Positions 9,804 through 19,360 of a DNA stretch of 64,000 nt are shown here, in pieces (within the stretch, counting starts at the first letter, position 1; each line of letters begins with the position of its first letter). The stretch lies in contig NZ_JAINVV010000007.1 in the NCBI RefSeq assembly GCF_019880585.1, positions 1 to 64,000 on the forward strand, given 5' to 3'. Both the position numbers and the translations under genes were made by a program. Source of the DNA: Sphingomonas colocasiae (GTDB lineage Bacteria; Pseudomonadota; Alphaproteobacteria; Sphingomonadales; Sphingomonadaceae). The notes below the pieces were generated by a model, which was given only the letters and a program-made list of their open reading frames with translations, made no database searches and had not been told where the DNA came from.

Positions 9804-10042
9804 ATGGCGTCGTTCCCCGCACGTCAGGCCTCGACGCGTCGCAGCCCTTCCTTCACTTGGCAAGGGCCCATAGCGCCGATCGTTACGCATATCCTTAACC
9901 GGCGGATCCTATTGCGCCGAAGCGTCCCGTGAACGGGGCGGAACCGGCTGGTCCCCAATGGCGGCGCCATTATGGATGATCGGGACGATGCCGGGATTCC
10001 GCTGGATTCAGGTGCGTGAGGCAGAGTTTCGGGAGTAGCCAG
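9804..10042. other. Divergent intergenic region
   Basis: This 239-bp stretch separates the EpsG-like gene (minus) from a glycosyltransferase gene (plus). It must hold divergent start signals. I see no confident -35/-10 pair and no coding sequence in it. Confidence 0.4.
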
Positions 10043-11170
10043 TTGAAGATCGCAATCTCGATCAACACGAGTTGGAACGTGGTGAATTTTCGCGCCGGGC
10101 TGGTGCGGGCGCTGGTCGCGCAAGGGCACGAGGTCATCGCGCTCACCCCGACCGATGCCCATTCGGCGCGCATCGCGGATCTTGGCGCCCGCTTCATACC
10201 GCTCGAAATGGACGGCCGCAGCCGATCTCCCCTCCACGATATCGGTCTGGCGCTTCGATATCGGGCCGCGTTCCGGCGCGAGCGCCCGGACGTGTATCTC
10301 GGCTTCACGATCAAACCCAATCTCTATGGCTCGATGGCGGCGCACAGCCTGGGCATTCCCGTCGTCAACAACATCACCGGGCTGGGCAAGATGTTCGTCG
10401 GCAAGGGCTGGCTCAACCGTGTCGTCATCGGCCTCTACCGCGTGGCGCTCAGCCGATCGCGAACGGTGTTCTTCCAGAATCGCGACGATCTGGCGCTCTT
10501 CGCCGCGCACAAGCTGGTCGCCGACGAGGTGATCCGCCTCCTGCCCGGATCGGGTGTCGACCTGCAGCGTTTCAAGCCCGCGCCGCGCGACGAAGCCGGC
10601 GCCGCCCGCCCCTTCACCTTCCTGCTCATCGCCCGGCTGCTCTGGGCCAAGGGCATCGCCCAATATATCGAGGCCGCGCGGCAGATCCTCCAGTCGCATC
10701 CCGATACGCGCTTCAGGATCGTCGGCATGATCGATGAATTCGGCGCGGACGGCGTGCCGCGAAGCGCCCTCGATCAATGGCAGGCGGAAGGCGTGATCGA
10801 CTATCTCGGCCCCGCCGACGACGTACGCCCGCACATCGCCGATGCGGACTGCCTTGTGCTGCCGACCTATTATCCGGAAGGAACGCCACGCACGTTGCTG
10901 GAAGGCGCGGCGATGGGAAAGCCGCTGCTGACCACCGATGTGCCGGGCTGCCGCGATATCGTCGAAGACCGCGTGACCGGCCGGCTGTGTGCACCGCGCG
11001 ACGTGGCGGCGCTTCATGCCGCCATGTCCGATCTGCGCAATCTGAGCCCGGCAGCGCTGGCGGAGATGGGCATCGCCGCGCGCAACAAGGCCGAACGCGA
11101 CTTCGACGAGCAGATCGTGGTCCGGCGTTATCTCGACGCGATCGACGACGCGGTCCGCAACAGGCGCTGA
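10043..11170 (+). CDS. GT4 family glycosyltransferase, PglA/CapM-like
   Basis: About 375 aa with a GT-B fold. The segment NNITGLGKMFVGKGW resembles PglA/CapM-type enzymes that transfer a sugar to a lipid-linked monosaccharide. The donor side shows PTYYPEGTPRTLLEGAAMG with the conserved EX7E glutamates. I place the start at TTG 10043, which has GGGAG 8 nt upstream and gives the normal MKIAISIN beginning; a GTG at 10016 lacks such a site. It is the only plus-strand glycosyltransferase of the locus and converges on the ligase-like gene. It may add the second sugar of the repeat unit. Confidence 0.87.
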   Translation: MKIAISINTSWNVVNFRAGLVRALVAQGHEVIALTPTDAHSARIADLGARFIPLEMDGRSRSPLHDIGLALRYRAAFRRERPDVYLGFTIKPNLYGSMAAHSLGIPVVNNITGLGKMFVGKGWLNRVVIGLYRVALSRSRTVFFQNRDDLALFAAHKLVADEVIRLLPGSGVDLQRFKPAPRDEAGAARPFTFLLIARLLWAKGIAQYIEAARQILQSHPDTRFRIVGMIDEFGADGVPRSALDQWQAEGVIDYLGPADDVRPHIADADCLVLPTYYPEGTPRTLLEGAAMGKPLLTTDVPGCRDIVEDRVTGRLCAPRDVAALHAAMSDLRNLSPAALAEMGIAARNKAERDFDEQIVVRRYLDAIDDAVRNRR

Positions 11171-11205
11171 ACGCATCCGGCGCGTCCGTGATGCGCTGCC
11201 GGTAC

Positions 11206-11238
11206 CGGATCCCGACACGTTCGATTCATCGGGATCCG
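11206..11238. terminator. Bidirectional hairpin between convergent genes
   Basis: A perfect 10-bp stem (11206-11215 with 11229-11238, 13-nt loop) lies between the stop codons of the plus-strand glycosyltransferase and the minus-strand ligase-like gene, the expected place for a shared terminator. No T-run follows. Confidence 0.55.
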
Positions 11239-11241
11239 ATA

Positions 11242-12594
11242 TCAGCCCGCGGATAAGTGGCGTGCGGCGCGGCTGCTTTTGCGTTCGGGAACGCTTCCCA
11301 GCGCCATCAACGCGACGCACAATCCGAACAGCGCCGAAATCGCGGCGGTGCGCAACGGATAATCGACAATACTGTGCGCAAGGATCTCCCCCGAAGCGAC
11401 CGTCGCCGCGCGCGCGAAGTGGAGCGGATCGGGCGATCGCCAGATCGCGATGGTCTGGCCGGTCCACCACAGCAGGAACAGCAGGATCAGGGCCAGGCCG
11501 GGCACGCCGAGTTCGAGGGCCAGTTCGATATAATCATTGTGAACATGGTTCATATAGGTCTGCGTGACCTGTGACGGATTCTCGTGCGTCCGATAGATTT
11601 CGACGAAGCTGCCCAGGCCGGAACCGAACGGCAGATGTTCGGCGGTGGCGATCAGGCCGGTCCTGAACGACCCATAGCGGGAATCGACCTGTCCGGCCTC
11701 GTCCCCCGTCAGATTGTTGAACGGGCTGCTGAACACCAGCGCGGTCGCCGCGATGCCGAGAATGGCAAGCACGCCCGCATGCCAGACGCGCGGCCGCAAC
11801 CGCAGCGCGATGAACACGCTCGCCGCGAGCACCGGTATCCCCAGGCCGAAACCGGCAAGCGACCCATTGGTGAATATGCCGATGGCGACAAGCACGCCGG
11901 CACCCGCCAGCAGCGCGGTCAATCCCTGCGCCCGCTTGGTGTTGGATCCATGCCTGCTCCGTACGGCCGCCAGCAGCGCCGCCAGGAACGGCATGGCCAT
12001 CAACAACAGGCTCGCCATGTGATTGACGTTGGCGAAAAAGCCGGTGGCCGATCCGAAATTGGTGATTTCGTAGAAATACCAGGGCGATGTGCGCGGATAG
12101 CCGCTGGATTTCTGCAGCGCCCCCACCGCGATCGCAGCGACGGTCACCGCCAGCATCGCGGCCGCCATCCAGCTCGCGCGCACCGACCGCAGACGAAGCG
12201 CCGCCAGCATTATCGCGAAGGCCGGGAGCATCCAGAGGATCGAGCCCAAGGTGCCATGCGGAGCGAGCGAGATCGGCAGCCACGGCAGGGGCTGCCCAAG
12301 CATTGCGAACCCCTCGGCGATGTCGCCCCGCCCGGGAATATTCGTCCAGATCGCCGGCGGCAACGGGACGAGTTGCACCGCGACCAGCCCGATCGCCGCG
12401 CAACAGATCGCCAGCAGTCTGCGAGCCGCCAGCGGTGCTGCGGTCTCGCTGCGAACCGCCAGGGCGACGCAGATCAGCGGCAGCGCCAGCAACTGGAGCA
12501 AGGCATTGCCCCAAATACCGCGCACGCTTCCGCCCAGCAGCAGGCAAAGCGCAAGGTAAAGCGGCACGATCGAAAGGCGAAGGATCCGCATCAT
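11242..12594 (-). CDS. O-antigen ligase/polymerase-like membrane protein
   Basis: About 450 aa with ten to twelve membrane helices and a large periplasmic loop before the last helices. The HNDYIELALELGVPGL segment is the hallmark of the Wzy_C/WaaL-type family. It may polymerise or ligate EPS chains in the periplasm. The ATG at 12594 overlaps the stop of the upstream TPR gene by 4 nt (ATGA), which supports this start and translational coupling. An EpsG-like polymerase gene lies in the same locus, so polymerase versus ligase cannot be decided here. Confidence 0.85.
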   Translation of the reverse strand: MMRILRLSIVPLYLALCLLLGGSVRGIWGNALLQLLALPLICVALAVRSETAAPLAARRLLAICCAAIGLVAVQLVPLPPAIWTNIPGRGDIAEGFAMLGQPLPWLPISLAPHGTLGSILWMLPAFAIMLAALRLRSVRASWMAAAMLAVTVAAIAVGALQKSSGYPRTSPWYFYEITNFGSATGFFANVNHMASLLLMAMPFLAALLAAVRSRHGSNTKRAQGLTALLAGAGVLVAIGIFTNGSLAGFGLGIPVLAASVFIALRLRPRVWHAGVLAILGIAATALVFSSPFNNLTGDEAGQVDSRYGSFRTGLIATAEHLPFGSGLGSFVEIYRTHENPSQVTQTYMNHVHNDYIELALELGVPGLALILLFLLWWTGQTIAIWRSPDPLHFARAATVASGEILAHSIVDYPLRTAAISALFGLCVALMALGSVPERKSSRAARHLSAG

Positions 12595-13793
12595 TGCGCG
12601 CCCTCCCGCTTGAGCCCAAGCCCGCGGATCTTCGCATGGCTCGCGCCGCCGCTGTCGCGCGGCGTGCCGCGCAACGCCAGTATCTGCGCGGCGCAATCGT
12701 CAGGCACGTCGAAGACTATCGGAGCGGTCACTTCGCGTCCGCCCGTACCCGGCACGGGCAACGCGCCAAGGACAATACGGCTCCGCGCGCAGCTTATGCG
12801 CCACTCCAGCCCCGTGTCCGCATCGGCCTCCTCAGTCGAAAAGCGCGCGGAGAAGCGATACCGCCCAGGCTCCAGAACGATCAACTGGCGCGCAAGCTCC
12901 GCCGGCTGACGGCCGAAATATTCGATCGCAAGGCCTTCGCCCTTTGTCAGCTCGGCCACGCCCGCGCCGCCATCCGCCAGGATCCAGTTGAATGGCGGCG
13001 GCGCCACGCGACGTTCGAAATCGGGATCGAAGATGCCATCGACCGCCGGAATTCCCGTGAAACGCCGCCACAGCCGATGCGCTTCGGCAACCTGCCCCCT
13101 GACGATAAGACTGTTGAGAAATGCGCCTTGCCATGACGGCGGACGGCCCTTCGGTCCGGTGCGGCGAATGGGATCGGCAAGCGCCAATATCACCGAGGGG
13201 TCGGTGCGCGCCTTCACAAGCTCGAGAAGCAAGGCGTCGTGCATCGCCGGATTCAGACGCAATGTGCGATGCAGCGAGGCCTGCATCTCGGGCATCACCG
13301 CCAGCTTCGCAAGTTGCGGCGCCAGCGGACCGACAAGTGCCGGCGCAAGGCGCGCAAGATCCATCAGTTCGCGAAAGCCCCGTTCGTAACGGCCCATCCC
13401 GATCAGGTTCTGATAGAGAAGCAGCCGGGTCAGCTGCGACCGGGGATCGCGCCGCAACGCCTCGGCGAACAAACGATCGGCCACCGGCGCACGCCCTGCC
13501 GCCATCGCCGCCGCGCCATCGAACAGGAAGGGCTCGGCCGCAAGCGGGCTCTTGCGCAAGGCATCATGGCCGCGCCTGACGATTTCGGGCGTCGCGACCG
13601 GCTGACCGCCGCCATCGGCGACGAATTCGGACGAGGCGATCGCGAGATCGACCTGCGGGCTGCCCGGCGCGAACCGCTCGACCAGCACGGCGACGCCCTG
13701 ATCGACGCTGTTGACCATCGCCGTCCGCACGACAAGCCAGGCACATCCCAGGGCAAGCACCCCCATCAGGATCAGCCGCCCCACCGATGTCAT
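12591..13793 (-). CDS. TPR-containing EPS-associated protein
   Basis: About 400 aa with one N-terminal membrane helix (starting MTSVGRLILMGVLAL), then helical repeats resembling TPRs over about residues 70-240 and a C-terminal all-beta region with an FDVP segment. I do not recognise a named family. It lies between the co-polymerase/kinase gene and the ligase-like gene and is coupled to the latter by a 4-nt overlap. A periplasmic scaffold or accessory role in EPS export is likely but inferred. A GTG at 13805 is an alternative start. Confidence 0.75.
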   Translation of the reverse strand: MTSVGRLILMGVLALGCAWLVVRTAMVNSVDQGVAVLVERFAPGSPQVDLAIASSEFVADGGGQPVATPEIVRRGHDALRKSPLAAEPFLFDGAAAMAAGRAPVADRLFAEALRRDPRSQLTRLLLYQNLIGMGRYERGFRELMDLARLAPALVGPLAPQLAKLAVMPEMQASLHRTLRLNPAMHDALLLELVKARTDPSVILALADPIRRTGPKGRPPSWQGAFLNSLIVRGQVAEAHRLWRRFTGIPAVDGIFDPDFERRVAPPPFNWILADGGAGVAELTKGEGLAIEYFGRQPAELARQLIVLEPGRYRFSARFSTEEADADTGLEWRISCARSRIVLGALPVPGTGGREVTAPIVFDVPDDCAAQILALRGTPRDSGGASHAKIRGLGLKREGAQ

Positions 13794-13821
13794 CACTCTT
13801 CCCACCGTCAGACGAAATACC

Positions 13822-16053
13822 TTAATCGTCGCCTTGCTGCTCGATCAGCTTGATCTCCAGCTCGCGCTTGTCGATGCTACCGCCATATTTGTACGGCTCA
13901 TAGCTGTAACCATAGCCATAGCCATAGCCATGCGACTGGCGCTTGAACTTGGTGAGAACGGCACCCAGGATCTGGCTGCCGGAGGATTGCAGGCGATTGA
14001 TCGAATCCACAGCCACCTTGGTCCGGGTACGGCTGCTCTCGACCACCATCAATGTGCCCTGGCATACCGCCCCCAGCAGCGGCGCATCGGCGAGGCCCAG
14101 CACCGGGGGGCCATCCACGATGACCATGTCGAAGCGGCCAAGCGCCTCGGTCAACAGCGCGGTGAAGCGGCCGGTCGCCAGCAACTCCGCCGGATTGGGC
14201 GGCAACGGCCCGCACGGGATCAGCCACAGATTCTCGAAATAGGTCTTGAAGGTCTGGCTGTTGAGCGGCTCGTGATTGGTCAGCAGCTTCGAAAGGCCGC
14301 GATCCTCCGCCTTCACCTTGAAGGTCGGTTTACGGAGATCGGCGTCGATCAACAGCACCCGCCGGCCGAGCCGCGCGAAATTCTGCGCCATGGCGAGCGC
14401 GGTGCTCGATTTGCCTTCCGCCGCGCGGCAGCTCGTGATCAACAGCGATTTCGGCGCACCATTGTCGGTGGTGAACTGCAGCGACGTCCGGAGCGAGAAA
14501 TAGGCTTCGGAGATATGCGAGGTCTGGTCCTCAAGCTCCTCGGCAAGCGATTTCTGCCCGGTCATCTTCGGAATCACGCCGAGCGAGGCGAGCTTGAGCT
14601 TGTCGCGCACATCGTCCGGCGTCGTGATCGTGTCGTTGATGAATTCGATGACGAAGGCGCCGCCGATCCCGACCAGCAACCCCAGGCCGAGACCGATCGC
14701 CAGGTTGAACGGCAGATTGGGCGAGAAAGGCGATGCCGGGATTTCGGCGCGATCGACGATCGAGACCAGATTGGTGCCGACGCCGCCGGCAACACCGATC
14801 TCCTTGTAGCGCTGCAGCAGCGCGTCATAGAGTGAACGGTTCGTATCCACCTCGCGCTGCAGGATATTATATTCGATGCTGCGCCCGCGCAGGTTGATCA
14901 CCGATCCCTTGAGTTCGGCGACCCGCCCCTGCAGCGTGCGTTCGGCCGCGGCGGCGGCCTGATATTCGGCGCGCAGCGTGTTGGATCGGCCGCTCGCCGT
15001 CTGCGCGGCCTCTGACCGGATCTGGCGGTCGAGCTCGTTGATCCGCGACCGCAGGCTGATCATGTCCGGATAGTCCGGCTTCATCGTCGTCAGCTTTTCG
15101 CGATATTCGGCCTCCAGCGCCACGCGCTGCTGGCGGATCGCCTGGGTGCTCTGATTGACTTCGGCGGTCATGCCGACGGCAGCGGTCTGGCGATAGGCCT
15201 GCTCGGCCGCGATCCGCTTGGTCTGCGCCTCCGCCAGCGCCTGGTTCAGCGCGACCAGCGATGCGCCCTGCAGCGAATTGACGTCGCCGCTGACCTGATC
15301 CTTCTGCTGGTTGACCGTGTTGATGATGCCCTGCGCCTGCGCGTATTCGACAAGCTGCCGCTCGGATTTCTCCAGTTCGCCCTTTACCTTGCCGATCTGC
15401 TGCTGGAGGAAATTGCGCGCATAGGAGGATGCATCATAGCGCCGCTCCAGATTGGTCGCGATGAAGCTGTCCGCGAAACTGTTCGCGATCTTCGCGGCAA
15501 GCGCGGGCGATGTCGCGGAATAGCTGATCTTGATCAGCTGGCCGGACGGGGCGGGCTGCACCGAAAAACCATCGCTCAGCTTGTTCACCGCGATCTTCGC
15601 GCGCTGCTCGCGATCACCGGTGGCCGGCACGAACTCCGCATTGGATGCCAGGTTCAGATCCTGCGCAACGCGCTGGGCAAGGCTGCGGCTCTGCAGCAGG
15701 CCGACCTGCGTGGCCAGATAGTCGCCGCTTTTCATCCCCTGTGCCTGTCCCTTGGAATCCTCCAGGATCTCCACGGTCGGCGGATTGATCTCGATTGTCG
15801 CCGTGCCGCGATACAACGGCGTGGTGAACAAGGTCAGCAACACCGCGCCAACCAGGCCGACCGCGACCGCGCCGACGATCAGCCAGCGCCATTCCATGAT
15901 GATGCGCAGGATCGCGGCGAGGTTGATGTCGCCGCCATCCGAATTGCCGTAGCTGCGCTGGCCCGGATCGATCGGCAGCGCAACCGCACCGCCCGAACGA
16001 CGGACGATCTGGCGGACGCGATAATCCGATCGATCGATATCCTGGTTGGTCAT
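13822..16053 (-). CDS. EPS co-polymerase / BY-type tyrosine autokinase
   Basis: 743 aa combining a Wzz domain (flanking membrane helices near residues 60-80 and 440-460, coiled coils between) with a cytoplasmic BY-kinase. The Walker A segment CRAAEGKSS lies near residues 540-550 and Walker A' (LLIDADLRKP) near 562-572. The last 35 residues include a cluster of seven tyrosines in GY repeats, the autophosphorylation tail. It should set EPS chain length through cycles of tyrosine phosphorylation with the exporter encoded next to it. The Walker A loop reads AEGKSS rather than the more usual GEGKST. The GY repeats are encoded by a 6-bp tandem repeat. Confidence 0.93.
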   Translation of the reverse strand: MTNQDIDRSDYRVRQIVRRSGGAVALPIDPGQRSYGNSDGGDINLAAILRIIMEWRWLIVGAVAVGLVGAVLLTLFTTPLYRGTATIEINPPTVEILEDSKGQAQGMKSGDYLATQVGLLQSRSLAQRVAQDLNLASNAEFVPATGDREQRAKIAVNKLSDGFSVQPAPSGQLIKISYSATSPALAAKIANSFADSFIATNLERRYDASSYARNFLQQQIGKVKGELEKSERQLVEYAQAQGIINTVNQQKDQVSGDVNSLQGASLVALNQALAEAQTKRIAAEQAYRQTAAVGMTAEVNQSTQAIRQQRVALEAEYREKLTTMKPDYPDMISLRSRINELDRQIRSEAAQTASGRSNTLRAEYQAAAAAERTLQGRVAELKGSVINLRGRSIEYNILQREVDTNRSLYDALLQRYKEIGVAGGVGTNLVSIVDRAEIPASPFSPNLPFNLAIGLGLGLLVGIGGAFVIEFINDTITTPDDVRDKLKLASLGVIPKMTGQKSLAEELEDQTSHISEAYFSLRTSLQFTTDNGAPKSLLITSCRAAEGKSSTALAMAQNFARLGRRVLLIDADLRKPTFKVKAEDRGLSKLLTNHEPLNSQTFKTYFENLWLIPCGPLPPNPAELLATGRFTALLTEALGRFDMVIVDGPPVLGLADAPLLGAVCQGTLMVVESSRTRTKVAVDSINRLQSSGSQILGAVLTKFKRQSHGYGYGYGYSYEPYKYGGSIDKRELEIKLIEQQGDD
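13910..13932 (+). repeat. 6-bp tandem repeat encoding the GY tail
   Basis: The unit CCATAG is repeated three times, with a partial fourth copy, inside the kinase gene. Read on the minus strand it encodes Gly-Tyr dipeptides. Changes in copy number would stay in frame and add or remove phosphorylatable tyrosines. Confidence 0.8.
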
Positions 16054-16084
16054 ATCAGGCGAAAACCCCTTTGGTCCGACCGGA

Positions 16085-16804
16085 TCAGATCGGCAGGAAA
16101 GCGAAGAACGGGACGGACTGCATCAACTGCTTCTGCGCGGCCTTGATCGCCGATCCGTCGACGACGATGATGTCGCCGGCATAGACCGCCGGGTCCTCCA
16201 TCTCGCCCTTGCGGATGCTCGTCAGGTCGAACGCGGCGGCCGAGCGCTTGCCCTTGATCTGGCGGAAGATCGCGACGCGCTTGGGATTGGCGTTCTCGTC
16301 GGCGCCGCGCGCCATCGCCACCGCCTGCATCAGCGTCATCGGCCCGTCGACCTGGAAGATTCCCGGCTGGCGCACCGATCCGTCGACGGTCACGTTGCGG
16401 CGGGTGGAGGATTTGATGCCGACGCTCACATCGGGCGACTGCAGATATTTCTCGCCGTATTTCTCGGTCAGGACGGCATCGAGCTCGGCGGTCGTCATGT
16501 CGACGGCCTTGACCTCGCCCAGCAGCGGCAGGGAAATCCGCCCGGTCAGATCGACCTGATATTCGCCCGACAGATCGGCCATCTTGAAGACCGTGATCTT
16601 CAGCGTATCCATCGGCGCGATCTTGTAGCCGTCCTCCAGCGCGAAGGTGACCGGTTCGTCGGGCTTGCCGAAATCCTGGACATCATAGGGAATCGGCCCG
16701 CCGCGCGTTCCCGCGCAACCGGCCAGCAGCATCAGCAGCCCTGCAAGCAGGGCGAAACCGGTCGCAAAACGAACGACCGATCGATCAGCTTTGAGCAGTT
16801 CCAT
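16085..16804 (-). CDS. Wza-type polysaccharide export lipoprotein
   Basis: About 239 aa with a lipoprotein signal peptide (LLAGC, lipidated Cys30) and then Poly_export and SLBB domains, ending in a hydrophobic stretch. Proteins of this family form the outer-membrane exit of Wzx/Wzy-type EPS. The ATG at 16804 puts the signal peptide directly at the N-terminus; a GTG at 16825 would add seven residues. The stop is 31 nt before the kinase gene, so both are likely in one operon. Its shortness resembles the small Wza homologues of sphingomonads. Confidence 0.9.
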   Translation of the reverse strand: MELLKADRSVVRFATGFALLAGLLMLLAGCAGTRGGPIPYDVQDFGKPDEPVTFALEDGYKIAPMDTLKITVFKMADLSGEYQVDLTGRISLPLLGEVKAVDMTTAELDAVLTEKYGEKYLQSPDVSVGIKSSTRRNVTVDGSVRQPGIFQVDGPMTLMQAVAMARGADENANPKRVAIFRQIKGKRSAAAFDLTSIRKGEMEDPAVYAGDIIVVDGSAIKAAQKQLMQSVPFFAFLPI

Positions 16805-16903
16805 TACGCGATCATCCTTCGGCACATCGGGCTTGCCGGATCCAAACGACCCGGAGGGGGGAACGGATCCGTAACGTCAGCTACCGGATCATTTTTTCCG
16901 ACT

Positions 16904-17761
16904 TTACGCTCCGGCCGTTAACGAAACCTGCTCCAGACCCGCAAAAAGGCCTGTTTTATTGGTTTTCAGATACCATCGTTGATCATCCTCCACTGCCAGG
17001 GCGGTCAGATTGCCGGTGCGATAGGCCCCCGTGTCGATACCGATCCGGTTGGGCTGCTCGTCGACATGTTCGACCACGGTATGACCGTGAATGACGACAA
17101 AACCGTGATCGGTCCGGTCGCTGAGGAAGGGCTCGCGAATCCAGTGGAGATCCGCCGGCGTCTGCTCACCCAGCGATACGCCCGGCCGGATGCCGGCATG
17201 AACGCACAGATAGTCGCCGAAACGGAAGGTATCGCCGAAGCTTCTGAGGAACGCACGGTGTCCACGCGGGATCTTCGCGCGCATGCGATCGATCGCCGCC
17301 ATCGGATCGATCTGCGCCAGCGTGTCGGGATCAAGCCCATAGCTCGCGACACAGGTGTCGCCGCCGAATTTCAGCCAGTCGGCCAGGATCTCGCCCTCGC
17401 CTTCCAGGATGCGCAGCAACGCTTCCTCGTGATTGCCGCGCAGGAAGATCGGGAACAGGCCCAGCGGCGCATAGGTGCGCAGGCGCTCGACCACGCCAGC
17501 CGAATCCGGGCCGCGATCGATCAGGTCGCCAAGGAAGACCAGGAAGGTCTTTTTTGGCGTCCTGTTAACCATGTCCCGCATGATCTGGTCGAGCAGCTCG
17601 TCCAGCAGATCGAGTCGCCCATGGACGTCGCCGATCGCATAAAGCCGACAGCCCGCCTTGCCCGAGCGTACGCGCCGCGCATTTCCCCGCCGCAACAAAC
17701 TCGACCAGAGATCCGACACCGCAGATCCTTTTTTACTCAATGAACCGTTGATCATACTCAT
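16904..17761 (-). CDS. Calcineurin-like metallophosphatase (PPP family)
   Basis: About 285 aa with the three motifs of bacterial PPP phosphatases: GDVHG, GDLIDRG and GNHE, followed by two further histidines (VHAGI, IHGH) that complete the dinuclear metal site. It is likely a cytoplasmic serine/threonine or dinucleotide phosphatase. It lies upstream of the exporter gene, about 100 bp away, which makes a link with EPS regulation possible but unproven. Several start codons are in frame; ATG 17761 or 17755 are the best, TTG 17770 less likely. Confidence 0.87.
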   Translation of the reverse strand: MSMINGSLSKKGSAVSDLWSSLLRRGNARRVRSGKAGCRLYAIGDVHGRLDLLDELLDQIMRDMVNRTPKKTFLVFLGDLIDRGPDSAGVVERLRTYAPLGLFPIFLRGNHEEALLRILEGEGEILADWLKFGGDTCVASYGLDPDTLAQIDPMAAIDRMRAKIPRGHRAFLRSFGDTFRFGDYLCVHAGIRPGVSLGEQTPADLHWIREPFLSDRTDHGFVVIHGHTVVEHVDEQPNRIGIDTGAYRTGNLTALAVEDDQRWYLKTNKTGLFAGLEQVSLTAGA

Positions 17762-17837
17762 TGACCGCAAACCGTTTTCAATCTGTGAACCGGTCGATCA
17801 AAAAAGGCGATGACGTTTTGTGCGACGCAGCGACGAT

Positions 17838-18623
17838 TCAGAGCATTTGCGCGACGAACAGCGCCGTGAGCGGGGCGAACGCCCCGCAGAGCAGGTGCTG
17901 GAGCGTCTGGATCAGCCGGGGCGACCATGGATCCGGCCCGTCCGTGGCGGGTGGTTCGTGCCTCGGCAAGCTCGCGATGATCAGGCTCGCCTCCAGCGAC
18001 AGGCTCTGGCGCGACGTCTTGATGAGGTGCCCCAGCTCCGCCGTCACCTTGCCTTCGCCGTCATGGCGATAGGCGAGAAGGTTATGATAGATCAGGCGGA
18101 GGCTCCGCTCGAAATCGACCTCGCCGCCGCGCGCGTTGCGCAGGATCGCCTTGGGCACGCGGAACGGCCCCTGCACGCTCCACCAGCCCAGCAGCCCGGT
18201 GATCAGGCTTGCGCGCAACGCTTCCTTGCGCGCGCAATCGGGGCAGAAATTGCCGGCGTCATAGCGCCGCCAGCTATAGACCAGCGCCGACACGATGATG
18301 GGAAAGCGGATATGCCGGGGCTGCAGCGCCAGATCGCCGCAGCGATCGCAGCGCAACGGCGCCAGCGCGACCTGGCCGGTGTCCAGCTCGCGCTGTTCCG
18401 GCGCATGCCAGTCCGCATCGTCGGCATCGGCCACGGTGAGCGCGCGATAGGCTTCGGTGACGCGCTGAAACCGGGCATGCGCGCGCGGCGCGGGATTGAC
18501 GTCCGGATGCCATTTCTTGATCAGCCGGACATAGGCCGCGCGGATCATCTCGGGCGAAGCGTCGCTCTTCAGGCCCAGAACACGATGATGATCGCGATCG
18601 GACGCGCGCGCTTCAGGGGTCAT
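17838..18623 (-). CDS. J-domain protein with zinc-finger-like cysteines
   Basis: 261 aa. An N-terminal J domain (about residues 13-65) carries the HPD motif at 39-41, which stimulates Hsp70 ATPase activity. Two CxxC pairs (CDRC and CPDC, about 45 residues apart) flank a hydrophobic segment that could be a membrane helix, and another hydrophobic stretch lies near the C-terminus. It may therefore be a membrane-tethered co-chaperone. ATG 18623 is chosen over the TTG two codons upstream. It is not a full DnaJ: the Gly/Phe region and the four-repeat zinc domain are absent. Confidence 0.82.
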   Translation of the reverse strand: MTPEARASDRDHHRVLGLKSDASPEMIRAAYVRLIKKWHPDVNPAPRAHARFQRVTEAYRALTVADADDADWHAPEQRELDTGQVALAPLRCDRCGDLALQPRHIRFPIIVSALVYSWRRYDAGNFCPDCARKEALRASLITGLLGWWSVQGPFRVPKAILRNARGGEVDFERSLRLIYHNLLAYRHDGEGKVTAELGHLIKTSRQSLSLEASLIIASLPRHEPPATDGPDPWSPRLIQTLQHLLCGAFAPLTALFVAQML

Positions 18624-18832
18624 TGGCAAGCCATGGCATCGGCGATCGGTTCGGGGGGTTAACCGACATCCTTATCCGCGCAGCAACGACGTTGCGCGCG
18701 CATGCGGACCCGACCGGACGATATTCCGCATGGCGACCACTCCCGCACCCGATTCCGCGACATGAATCGGCGGGGCACCCTAACCCAAGACCGTCGAGAA
18801 CGGGACCAGATTTTCGATGAAATGACGCGATA
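18624..18832. other. Intergenic region downstream of cobU
   Basis: About 209 bp between the end of the cobalamin operon and the J-domain gene start. It should hold the promoter of the J-domain gene and the end of the cob transcript. I see no strong terminator hairpin and no convincing gene. Confidence 0.4.
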
Positions 18833-19360
18833 TCAAGAACAAGGCGTAGATTTCAGCGGCATCGCCAGCCCCGCCACAACCAACACCGCCTCCCCCACGC
18901 ACGCGGCGACCGCCTGATTGATGGCGCCGGCGACGTCGCGGAAGCGGCGCGCCAGCGCATTGTCCGGCACGATCCCCAGCCCGACTTCATTGGCGACGAG
19001 GATTACCGGCCCTGCTGCCGCGGTGATCGCGCGCGTCAGGCCGGCAGCCTCCGCGGCGATGTCGCGATCGGCGATCATCAGGTTCGACGCCCATAGCGTC
19101 AGGCAATCGACGAGCAGGATCCTGTCCGGCGCGCTTTCCGCCCGGATGGCGCCGGCCAGATCGAGCGGCGCCTCCACCGTGGTCCAGCGATCGCCGCGAT
19201 CCGCCCGGTGGCGTTCGATCCGGTCGGTCATCTCCGCGTCGAAGGCCTGCGCCGTCGCGACGAAGACCAGCGCACCCGCCATCGCCTCGGCGCGCGCCTG
19301 CGCGTAGCGGCTCTTGCCCGATCGCGCGCCGCCGAGCACGAACAGCGTTGGCGCGCTCAT
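18833..19360 (-). CDS. cobU: Adenosylcobinamide kinase/guanylyltransferase
   Basis: 175 aa with the CobU/CobP P-loop GGARSGKS at residues 10-17 and the family segments VDCLTLW and NEVGLGIVP. It phosphorylates adenosylcobinamide and then transfers GMP to form adenosylcobinamide-GDP, the substrate of CobS. It is the last gene of the riboswitch-led operon and overlaps cobQ by 4 nt (ATGA). It is also named cobP in alphaproteobacteria. Confidence 0.95.
   Translation of the reverse strand: MSAPTLFVLGGARSGKSRYAQARAEAMAGALVFVATAQAFDAEMTDRIERHRADRGDRWTTVEAPLDLAGAIRAESAPDRILLVDCLTLWASNLMIADRDIAAEAAGLTRAITAAAGPVILVANEVGLGIVPDNALARRFRDVAGAINQAVAACVGEAVLVVAGLAMPLKSTPCS

Noticed and set aside
13910-13932. 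Short direct repeats as a possible CRISPR array
   Set aside because: The unit is 6 bp, without spacers, inside a coding region and explained by the Gly-Tyr tail.
18702-18917. Small plus-strand ORF overlapping the end of cobU
   Set aside because: It has no family resemblance, no ribosome binding site and half of it is antisense to cobU.
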